Shown: piece by piece, positions 26,901 to 33,887 of the stretch
How the letters are laid out: each line of letters begins with the position of its first letter
Numbering within the stretch: position 1 is the stretch's first letter
Source of the DNA: an uncultured Bacteroides sp.
GTDB taxonomy: Bacteria; Bacteroidota; Bacteroidia; Bacteroidales; Bacteroidaceae
DNA length: 61,671 nucleotides
Assembly (NCBI RefSeq): GCF_900547205.1
Contig: NZ_URFY01000026.1
Location: 1-61,671, forward strand
Direction: 5' to 3'
Translations under genes and position numbers: made by a program
Notes under the pieces: generated by a model
Told to the model about the DNA's origin: nothing
Seen by the model: the letters and a program-made list of their open reading frames with translations, nothing else
Databases searched by the model: none

Positions 26901-27201
26901 GCGGGGTGATATTACAACAATGAGACAAATCGGATACAATAAGTTGAAGTAGGTGTTTCGAGATTGTTACATTATTAGAATCTATCCTAAAATCGCCATC
27001 ACAGCCTATTCTGAAGAGGGATATGCTCATACACATGAGCATTTCCACCGCCAATAAATTCGCAGGGAAAAGACGGCATAAATATATTACAAGTAAGGAG
27101 TAAAGGATTAATTGAGGATGGAATTATTTTCCTGTCAGAATGATGGAAAGTCATACATTTTATGAACTTTGCGCTTTAGTTAGCTATTTCCAGAATAAAC
27201 A
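26901..27201. other. Intergenic region without recognised gene
   Basis: It separates the divergent TonB receptor and the small ECF-like ORF. Apart from the receptor promoter at its left edge, I see only AT-rich sequence, including a short dyad around CTCATACACATGAG near 27023-27036. No RNA or coding signal was found. Confidence 0.5.
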
Positions 27202-27474
27202 ATGAAAGAGAAAGAACGGTATTTTAAAGAGTTTTATAGCAAACAATTTGCTACCAGCGCCACTTTTTGTACGCAATTTCTGAATAACAGAGCCTTAGGA
27301 AAAGATATTGCACAAGAAGCGTTCTTACGCCTATGGAGAAAAATCAATGATGAAGAATACGATATTCAGAAAATCGAGATGAAAAACTATGCGGAGCAAC
27401 AACTAGATGGATGCGACCCACGGGCTAAAAATGGTTATTTAAGACTGATTAGTGCTATCAAGGAATCATTATGA
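27202..27474 (+). pseudogene. Truncated ECF sigma factor-like ORF (region 2 only)
   Basis: This 90-aa ORF begins MKEKERYFKEFYSKQFATSA. It carries a recognisable sigma region 2 helix (NRALGKDIAQEAFLRLWRKI) and then breaks into an unrelated tail. The DNA-binding sigma region 4 is missing, and family members are usually about 170-200 aa. It is therefore probably a remnant of an ECF sigma gene, or less likely a small protein that binds RNA polymerase or an anti-sigma. Its TGA overlaps the ATG of the next ORF (ATGA at 27471-27474). Function as a sigma factor seems unlikely. Confidence 0.5.
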
Positions 27475-27740
27475 GATTAAACAGACTCAGGCTTTTTATA
27501 CTATTTCAAGTGTTCTTCTACCCTGTTTTTGCACAATTCAGGGTAAAAGTACCCTTTGTGGATAAGAATGGAAAAAGAATTGTGAAGTTAAGCAAGAAGA
27601 CCAACAGATTCATTCTGACAGATTACGATAAGAATCTTCAAATTGATTATGCTCACTACATTCCCATGGTGAAAGCTCCTTATCATCAGCTATTAATAGT
27701 TGACATATTGACTATTAACACTTGGAAACTCAGCTATTAA
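27471..27740 (+). CDS. Small exported hypothetical protein whose C-terminus is made by a repeat array
   Basis: An 89-aa ORF overlapping the previous stop by ATGA. It begins MRLNRLRLFILFQVFFYPVFA, a good signal peptide, and continues RVKVPFVDKNGKRIVKLSKK. From about residue 71 the reading frame runs into the 22-bp repeat array, so the last 19 residues are repeat-encoded. No domain was recognised. It may be the 5' fragment of a longer exported protein truncated by repeat expansion. The overlapping start and the signal peptide argue for reality; the short length and odd end argue against. Confidence 0.4.
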   Translation: MRLNRLRLFILFQVFFYPVFAQFRVKVPFVDKNGKRIVKLSKKTNRFILTDYDKNLQIDYAHYIPMVKAPYHQLLIVDILTINTWKLSY

Positions 27741-27878
27741 TAGTTGGGAGCTCAGCCATTAATACTTGACATTATAGTCAGCAATACTTGATGTCACAGC
27801 TAACAATGCTTGTTACTACAGCTAACATTACTTGTTGTCACAGTTAACAATGCTTGATACGAAGTATAACAAGCATTG
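27681..27878. repeat. Nine-unit 22-bp-phased tandem array (array 3)
   Basis: Units of the form CAGCTAACAATGCTTGTTACTA recur with the final G of TTG at 27702, 27724, 27746, 27768, 27790, 27812, 27834, 27856 and 27878, every interval exactly 22 bp. Each unit centres on a dyad such as TAACAA-TGC-TTGTTA. Copies diverge in sequence but never in length. Confidence 0.9.
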
Positions 27879-28262
27879 ATATTATACTTACTCTATCCTT
27901 GCCGAAAAGTGCTAATGCCTGTTTCACCAACCTTTCCGACGCTATTCCTACAATTGTTTATCTCTCCCATTCACCTCCTTCACCTTTTTCTTGAGACACC
28001 GATGAATAAGGAGATACAGGGTGAAGGCTCACTTCTTTTTTCGCACATTTCCCAGTTTCACCCCTTTCACTGTCCAGTTTTCATTGCTGCCTGAAAATAT
28101 TGCTCGCAAAGCTTACAAGTGAAAGCGGTGAAACCGTTGCTTACACCTCAAAGAGCATTACCCTTCACCCGCAATCGCCCTGTTCATCAGTGTTTCAAAA
28201 AAGGTGAAAGGAGTGAACCACGGTTGATATAGTATGAGTATATCGGTGCGGAAATGAATAAG
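27879..28262. other. Non-coding region rich in TTCACC/GGTGAA words
   Basis: No gene was found. TTCACC-type words recur near 27932, 27969 and 27978, and their complement (GGTGAA, AGTGAA) near 28020, 28110 and 28204, giving loose inverted symmetry. The function is unknown. Confidence 0.4.
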
Positions 28263-28355
28263 TTCACCACAGAGTAACACAGAGTTCCACAGAATAGTAT
28301 TTATATGATACTCCACAATAAAACTCTGCGAGACTCTGTGTTACTCTGTGGTGAA
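28263..28355. repeat. Perfect 23-bp inverted repeat, possible terminator of the AraC gene
   Basis: Positions 28263-28285 are the exact reverse complement of 28333-28355 (CCACAGAGTAACACAGAGT type). The arms are 47 bp apart, and the right arm is 12 bp past the stop codon of the AraC gene. Similar CCACAGATTACACAGATT words occur at 40271-40298. Confidence 0.75.
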
Positions 28356-28366
28356 TCTAATCTACT

Positions 28367-29263
28367 TTAAATCAGTTTCTTCTTCTTTCGATAGTTCTCT
28401 CGAAACTCCTTCGGTGCACACGACTTCTTCTTTTTAAATATACGATTGAAGTTGGAAAGATTATTAAAGCCGCACTCATAACAAATCTCTGCGATAGACA
28501 TGGTAGAATCTACCAACAGACGGGAAGCAAACCCCAGACGGATATCAATGATATAATCGGAAAGATTCTTCCCTGTACGCAACTTAAAGAACCGGCTGAA
28601 TGAAACATCCGTCATACCCACCATAGCGGCCAACTGCCCCAACCGGATTTCTTCCTTATAATGGGTGTTGATGTATTCCTGCACTTTCTGCACCCGACGA
28701 CTATCCGAATGGACGTCGATCTTAGCAAAAGAAGATGAAGATAACGTACGGGCTTCTTCAAACAGAGACAGTTCGTAGAGTATCGTCATAAACTTTATAA
28801 CAGCATAAAACCCCTGATTCTCGGAAGCAAGTGTATCCAGCAACTGATATATTTTGAGTATGGCCGACATCGGAAAACAGAGTCCCTTCTGTGCCCTATC
28901 CAGCATACGCCGAATGGAATCAAACTGATTCTTATTGATGAAACTCTTAAAGAAAAGGTCGGAAGAGAACTGAATCGTTATCTCCCTAATTTCCTTAGAA
29001 CGGCATTCATTCTGCTCCCAGACGTGTTCCAAATCCTTCCCCGTTATCAAAACCAAATCATAATCGCCTATTACTTCGGAAGAATCCCCTACAATGCGTC
29101 TCACTCCGGCAGCTTTCTCAGTGAAGTTCAATTCAAATTCAGTGTGGTTGTGAATTGGATATGTGAACTCCGTCTTATAACGTTCCGCAATATAAAAGCA
29201 ATCCTTATCGGACAAAGGAGTGATTTCGCGGATAATCTGATTGGTAGATAACGGTGTATTCAT
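28367..29263 (-). CDS. AraC-family transcriptional regulator
   Basis: A 298-aa protein. It has an N-terminal cupin-like ligand domain (about 15-170, TYPIHNHTEFELNF, DYDLVLITGKDLEHVWEQ) and a C-terminal AraC double HTH (about 195-292, HYKEEIRLGQLAAMVGMTDVSFSRFF, ISDVIDIRLGFASRLL type second helix and CGFNNLSNFNRIFKKKKSCAPKEFR). The cupin suggests control by a small soluble ligand. It starts 39 bp after the stop of the MscS gene in the same orientation and may be the last gene of a four-gene minus-strand unit. Its targets are unknown. Confidence 0.92.
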   Translation of the reverse strand: MNTPLSTNQIIREITPLSDKDCFYIAERYKTEFTYPIHNHTEFELNFTEKAAGVRRIVGDSSEVIGDYDLVLITGKDLEHVWEQNECRSKEIREITIQFSSDLFFKSFINKNQFDSIRRMLDRAQKGLCFPMSAILKIYQLLDTLASENQGFYAVIKFMTILYELSLFEEARTLSSSSFAKIDVHSDSRRVQKVQEYINTHYKEEIRLGQLAAMVGMTDVSFSRFFKLRTGKNLSDYIIDIRLGFASRLLVDSTMSIAEICYECGFNNLSNFNRIFKKKKSCAPKEFRENYRKKKKLI

Positions 29264-29302
29264 AATATACTGAAGTTAGTATGTATCTTATTATTAAAAT
29301 AA

Positions 29303-30643
29303 TCATTTTTCTAGTCTCACCCCTATCCGGCGGAAATCTGCACCCGACGGACTCTGGAAGACACATAAGTCAAATTCAGATATAATGGCAAGCACATGAT
29401 CGAATACATCTGCCTGTATTCCCTCGTAAGGAACCCATGACTTATTGGCGGAAAAGAAATACAGTTCTAATGGGATACCGGTTTCGGTGGGTTGTAACTG
29501 GCGTACCATGCAGGTCAGGTTATGATTGACTGTGGGCAAGTTATTCAGATAGTTAGTCAAATAGGCGCGGAAAACTCCCAAGTTGGTTTGCCGGCGACCG
29601 TTCACCAAGATGGAATTATCAATGCCATGTTCTTTATTATAATCTTCTATCACCTTTTCCGTCTTATCCACATAGTCTTTCAGTAATTGTATCTTTCGGT
29701 ACTTCGCCAGCATTTCGGGCGTGCAGAAACGTACGCTGCTCATATCAATGTTGATGGAACGCTTCACACGGCGACCACCGGACATTTCCATTCCGTGCCA
29801 GTTTTGGAAAGAGTCACTGACGAGCAAGTAAGGAGGAATCGTAGTAATGGTGTTGTCGAAGTTGCGCACCTTTACAGTGTTCAATGATACTTCTATCACC
29901 GTTCCGTCCGCACCGTATTTCGGCATGGTAATCCAGTCGCCTACTTTCAACATATTATTGGCGGAAAGCTGAATGCCGGAAACGAATCCCATAATACTGT
30001 CTTTGAAAACCAACATCAATACAGCGGCAGATGCTCCCAATCCGGTCAGTAATACAGCTGGACTCTTGTTTATAAGGATGCTGATGATGATAATGGCTCC
30101 AATAAAGAATAGAATTACTTGCGCTGTCTGCAACAATCCTTTCAGCGGTTTGTCTTTGTACTGCTCCCTGGCACTGTACACTTGATAGATTGCCGTGAAC
30201 AGGGCACTGACAAAGCGAAGAAAGACCGCTATAATATAAATCAAACAGAGCCGACGCAGAAAATCGAGTACGGCAGAATCGGCGTGTTCAGGAAACGCCA
30301 TAGGAATGGCAATGTAAATCAATATAGGAGCCACCATTCTGCTGACATTCGCCATTACTTTATCATTAAATACGATGTCGTCCCATGTGGCTTTGGTCTG
30401 TCTCACCAGCTTAGCAACTACCCGCAGGATAATCTTACGACATATGACATTGGCAAGGAAAGCTACCGCAATGATAAATAACAAGATGACGAGGTTATCA
30501 ATCTTGTCCGCCCAGGCTTCATTTACCCCCATCGAAAGCAACGTATTGTTTACTTCATTCATCATGGCATTTCCCATCGTTTGCGCATCCCCCTTTACCA
30601 ACTCTACACTCACGGTATCAACTACTTCTTTTACTTCATTCAT
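29303..30643 (-). CDS. MscS-family mechanosensitive channel (YbdG/YnaI-like)
   Basis: A 446-aa protein with about five membrane helices (roughly 45-205), then the MscS pore-lining helix and beta domain. Diagnostic segments are AAVLMLVFKDSIMGFVSGIQ, VGDWITMPKYGADGTVIEVS and VKVRNFDNTITTIPPYLL. The proximal cytoplasmic region and the length match the YbdG branch better than small MscS. Members open under membrane tension and protect against hypo-osmotic shock. It follows the DUF4435 gene by 54 bp and precedes the AraC gene by 39 bp. Confidence 0.93.
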   Translation of the reverse strand: MNEVKEVVDTVSVELVKGDAQTMGNAMMNEVNNTLLSMGVNEAWADKIDNLVILLFIIAVAFLANVICRKIILRVVAKLVRQTKATWDDIVFNDKVMANVSRMVAPILIYIAIPMAFPEHADSAVLDFLRRLCLIYIIAVFLRFVSALFTAIYQVYSAREQYKDKPLKGLLQTAQVILFFIGAIIIISILINKSPAVLLTGLGASAAVLMLVFKDSIMGFVSGIQLSANNMLKVGDWITMPKYGADGTVIEVSLNTVKVRNFDNTITTIPPYLLVSDSFQNWHGMEMSGGRRVKRSINIDMSSVRFCTPEMLAKYRKIQLLKDYVDKTEKVIEDYNKEHGIDNSILVNGRRQTNLGVFRAYLTNYLNNLPTVNHNLTCMVRQLQPTETGIPLELYFFSANKSWVPYEGIQADVFDHVLAIISEFDLCVFQSPSGADFRRIGVRLEK

Positions 30644-30697
30644 AAGCTGTTTTCTCTCTTGTTTTAGTTTTCTCTATTTATTGTTCGCTTTATAGTA

Positions 30698-31699
30698 TCA
30701 CTCTTCTTTTGCCAAATAATCACGAATATCCTGCCTCAGCCATTCGTAATGGAAAAGCCTTTTATAGGCTACATTCTTCTTCAACATGATTTCTACGTTT
30801 ACCTGACTGTTCTGATAACAGGTCAATTCGTTTCTGAATTGTTCGTTATGCTCGGCAAGACGCTTTATCTCCTGCTCCCGCTCACGGCGCAGCACCGTGC
30901 AGACAGGAATCAACAGCTTCATCACTACATTATCCATCACATGATGTCCCTGCATATAGAGATAAGTGGTTTCGGGCACCAGTCCCAGTTCCTTCAACTC
31001 CGGTCGAAGTCCGTTCACCCTACCTATTGATTGGGGAAAACGCCTTTTCAACTCAGAGAGTTTCTCATTGACCCGACGCTGCAAGGCTTCCAGACTATCT
31101 TCCGGACGCCTGAGATTAATCTCGCGCAAGGAAGTGTATCCATGAAAATCATACATGGGAAAGGTGTATGTGTCGTGCTGACGATAGAACCACACGTTCC
31201 ACAGGAAAAGCGGATAGACTATCTCGGAATACCGTTTCATGTAGGCATTGAAATCCAGGATAGAACGGTCGTTCAAAGTGGCTTGCACGCATACTTCGTG
31301 CAGACTGTCGGCAAAGCAATGATAGTTTTCGATGGCATAGGTATAAGTCTGAAAAATATATCTGCTCCTATTTATCTTGCGGGAGGTATGGGTGGCTCCC
31401 TGCAACAAGAAGTCATAATCGCTATCTACGCAGGCAATCAAGCTCTTTCCCAGTTCTGCTGTATTCAACGTATTCATCAGCACCATCTTCTTACCTTTCG
31501 CCAGAGAGGTGGCGGAAGGAAGCATTACCTGAAAATAATGCTCGTCATCTTCAAATTCCTCCAGCAATGTACGCCAAAAGGCAACGTCGTCATAGCTTTC
31601 TACATAGGCTATGATGCGTCGGCGCGCTTTCTTGGAATAGAGCTTATGAGCGGCGTTGAAATAAGATGATGTCAGATTATCTCGTAGTGATTTTGCCAT
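30698..31699 (-). CDS. DUF4435 protein (TOPRIM-like nuclease candidate)
   Basis: A 333-aa protein matching DUF4435. Near the N-terminus IIAYVESYDDVAFWRTLL supplies the conserved acidic residue, and SLIACVDSDYDFLLQG supplies the acidic DxD of a TOPRIM-like fold. The rest is helical and charged. In established systems DUF4435 proteins pair with an ABC/AAA ATPase: AriB with AriA in PARIS, with OLD-family nucleases as the fused analogue. Here the ATPase gene lies directly upstream with a 57-bp gap, so a two-component nuclease/ATPase complex is likely. Whether it acts in phage defence, DNA repair or something else cannot be seen from sequence. The domain call is firm and the function is inferred. 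Confidence 0.8.
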   Translation of the reverse strand: MAKSLRDNLTSSYFNAAHKLYSKKARRRIIAYVESYDDVAFWRTLLEEFEDDEHYFQVMLPSATSLAKGKKMVLMNTLNTAELGKSLIACVDSDYDFLLQGATHTSRKINRSRYIFQTYTYAIENYHCFADSLHEVCVQATLNDRSILDFNAYMKRYSEIVYPLFLWNVWFYRQHDTYTFPMYDFHGYTSLREINLRRPEDSLEALQRRVNEKLSELKRRFPQSIGRVNGLRPELKELGLVPETTYLYMQGHHVMDNVVMKLLIPVCTVLRREREQEIKRLAEHNEQFRNELTCYQNSQVNVEIMLKKNVAYKRLFHYEWLRQDIRDYLAKEE

Positions 31700-31756
31700 T
31701 TTATCAATGATTCAAATAACTTCTATAATAAAGGTTCCAGGCATGGATTAGATGGA

Positions 31757-32608
31757 TTACACGGTTTTCTCAGCTTTCACAGAAGTGGAGATGTCGCTCA
31801 CTTCCGTCACTGCATCCAGCCAGCCTTCCATGATGACAGCGGGCGAATGGGTGGTGAGGATAATCTGCACATTCGGATTCAGTTCGCGTATCATGGAAAT
31901 CAGTCGTTGTTGCCATTCGATGTGCAGAGAGGCTTCCGGTTCGTCCATAAAGAGGACGCAGTGGGAGTTGTCCTGCACCAGCACAGTGAGCAGAATGACC
32001 AGCATTTGCTTTTCGCCGGATGAAAGTTTATAGGGAAACAGCAGTTCTCCATCCTGATAGAAAGCGATATCGTTTCGTTTCCGGTCTATCTTCTTGCGGG
32101 TATAACTGAAGAGTTCATCAGTCATATCCTGAAAACGACGTTTCGCCAGTGAAAGGGATGCCGCTTTTCCACGCTGTTCTTCATCATCACTCGAAAGCAT
32201 TTCAATCATCTTATTGCCGATATTCACCTGATAATCAAGGTATCGACGTTGAAGAAGATAGAGTTGCCAGTCTAGTTCGGACTTGACATTCTTATCTGCC
32301 ATACGGGCTGTGAAGTCGCCCATTATCAGGGGGCGGTCGTAGCTTCGAATCACGTCGTAAGGGATGTAGGTTGCTTCGGGATTATCAAAAAAGAGACGTA
32401 CTCCATTCTTTTCGTCACTCTTCATTTCACCGGAAAGTTCTTCGAGATATCCGACGGAACGGTTGAGAATTGTGGTCTTCCCTACTCCGTTGATTCCGGA
32501 GAGAATATTCACATCGGGACGCAAATCCCATCCTATATTAAAGCGCTCCCATAGTCCGTGAATTTCGATACGACGGATATAATTGGCCTGTTGTTCCATA
32601 ATATTCAA
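31757..32608 (-). CDS. AAA/ABC-type ATPase paired with DUF4435
   Basis: A 283-aa ATPase of the RecF/OLD-like class. Walker A is LSGINGVGKTTILN (about residues 36-49), the ABC signature is KLSSGEKQMLVILL, Walker B is CVLFMDEPEASLHIEWQ, and the H-loop is LTTHSPAVI. It lacks a long coiled coil and is shorter than typical OLD or AriA proteins. The start could be the ATG three codons later (MEQQ). A -7 box lies 13 bp upstream on the minus strand, and the promoter region is shared with the divergent transporter gene. It is first in a same-strand series ATPase, DUF4435, MscS and AraC. Confidence 0.9.
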   Translation of the reverse strand: MNIMEQQANYIRRIEIHGLWERFNIGWDLRPDVNILSGINGVGKTTILNRSVGYLEELSGEMKSDEKNGVRLFFDNPEATYIPYDVIRSYDRPLIMGDFTARMADKNVKSELDWQLYLLQRRYLDYQVNIGNKMIEMLSSDDEEQRGKAASLSLAKRRFQDMTDELFSYTRKKIDRKRNDIAFYQDGELLFPYKLSSGEKQMLVILLTVLVQDNSHCVLFMDEPEASLHIEWQQRLISMIRELNPNVQIILTTHSPAVIMEGWLDAVTEVSDISTSVKAEKTV

Positions 32609-32620
32609 TTTTAATCAAGG

Positions 32621-32628
32621 CAAATATA
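32621..32628 (-). promoter_or_regulatory. -7 box for the ATPase operon
   Basis: On the minus strand this reads TATATTTG, 13 bp before the ATPase start codon. It is back-to-back with a plus-strand -7 box at 32652. Confidence 0.6.
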
Positions 32629-32651
32629 AACAAATCATACGACAAATTGGT

Positions 32652-32659
32652 TACCTTTG
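32652..32659 (+). promoter_or_regulatory. -7 box for the DMT transporter
   Basis: TACCTTTG lies 45 bp upstream of the transporter start codon. Confidence 0.6.
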
Positions 32660-32704
32660 CAGCAGTTTTCAACAAAAGGTAGCAATTAAAGGACGCACGG
32701 ACTT

Positions 32705-33622
32705 ATGAATAAAAATAAGAATCTGCATGGGCATCTGTTTGCGCTTGCAGCAAACGTTATGTGGGGATTGATGTCTCCTATCGGAAAATCAGCACTTGAG
32801 GAGTTTTCCGCCATCTCTGTCACTACATTCCGCATGGTAGGAGCGGCAGCGGCATTCTGGATACTTTCTATGTTTTGCAAACAGGAACACGTGAATCATC
32901 GTGATATGCTGAGAATCTTCTTTGCGTCCCTGTTTGCCTTAGTGTTCAATCAGGGCGTATTTATCTTCGGGCTTTCTATGACTTCACCAATTGATGCTTC
33001 TATCGTGACTACAACCTTGCCGATTGTTACTATGATTGTAGCTGCTATTTATCTGAAAGAGCCGATTACGCACAAAAAGGTGATAGGGATTTTCGTAGGT
33101 GCAATGGGTGCGCTTATTCTTATCATGAGTAGCCAGGCGGGAAGTAGCGGGAATGGCAGTTTGATAGGTGACCTGCTTTGCTTGGTCGCACAAATCAGTT
33201 TCTCTATTTACTTGACGGTATTCAAGGGGTTGACTCAGCAGTACTCGGCAGTTACTATCAATAAGTGGATGTTCGTGTATGCATCGTTGTGTTATATACC
33301 TTTCTCTTGCCACGACATCTCTGCTATTCAATGGGATACTATACCAACTATCGCTATCATTGAAGTGCTCTATGTTGTATTAGGGGGTAGCTTCCTTGCT
33401 TATCTCTGCATTATGACTGCACAAAAGATACTTCGTCCGACGGTTGTGAGTATGTACAATTATATGCAGCCGATTGTGGCTACCATTGCAGCGATTATGA
33501 TGGGAATCGGTAGTTTCGGCTGGCAGAAAGGAGTCGCTATCGCTCTCGTGTTTCTGGGAGTGTATATCGTGACGCAAAGTAAGTCGAAAGCCGATTTCGA
33601 GAAGATTGGGAAGGAGTTGTAA
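32705..33622 (+). CDS. DMT-superfamily (EamA) transporter
   Basis: A 305-aa protein with about ten membrane helices in two EamA repeats. The first begins LFALAANVMWGLMSPIGKSAL and the second SLIGDLLCLVAQISFSIYLTV. The typical repeat-end motifs are present (AAIYLKEPITHKKVIGIFVG and the second-half equivalent near WQKGVAIALVFLGVY). It is an inner-membrane exporter of small metabolites; the substrate cannot be told from sequence. It is transcribed divergently from the ATPase operon and followed by a large hairpin. Confidence 0.92.
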   Translation: MNKNKNLHGHLFALAANVMWGLMSPIGKSALEEFSAISVTTFRMVGAAAAFWILSMFCKQEHVNHRDMLRIFFASLFALVFNQGVFIFGLSMTSPIDASIVTTTLPIVTMIVAAIYLKEPITHKKVIGIFVGAMGALILIMSSQAGSSGNGSLIGDLLCLVAQISFSIYLTVFKGLTQQYSAVTINKWMFVYASLCYIPFSCHDISAIQWDTIPTIAIIEVLYVVLGGSFLAYLCIMTAQKILRPTVVSMYNYMQPIVATIAAIMMGIGSFGWQKGVAIALVFLGVYIVTQSKSKADFEKIGKEL

Positions 33623-33680
33623 TATACTTCTTATATACAATAGCGTATACATTGAATATTATATAATTCATTTCTGGTCT

Positions 33681-33787
33681 GGAAATGAACAATTTATCAA
33701 TGTGCTAATGTGCCAATATGCTAATGGCTGCGCTGTGTGCCGCACGGTAATTGGCATATTGGCACATTAGCACATTGATTCATTTCC
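33681..33787. repeat. Large imperfect hairpin built from 'gtgccaatatgc' words
   Basis: Arm 33697-33725 pairs nearly perfectly with 33749-33778, and an outer stem GGAAATGAA/TTCATTTCC (33681-33689 with 33779-33787) extends it. The same words occur at 12084-12212 in the nuo operon. It may act as a terminator for the DMT gene. Confidence 0.75.
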
Positions 33788-33828
33788 ATGCGGTTATGAA
33801 TATACTCCACCAATGAGTCACATTAAAC

Positions 33829-33867
33829 AATAAAGATGCTGCAAAAGGTTATTGCAGCATCTTTATT
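33829..33867. terminator. Terminator hairpin downstream of the GH2 gene
   Basis: AATAAAGATGCTGCAA and TTGCAGCATCTTTATT form a perfect 16-bp stem with a 7-nt loop, 20 bp past the beta-galactosidase stop codon on the minus strand. Confidence 0.85.
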
Positions 33868-33887
33868 CTTATTTATTTTAGGTCAAA

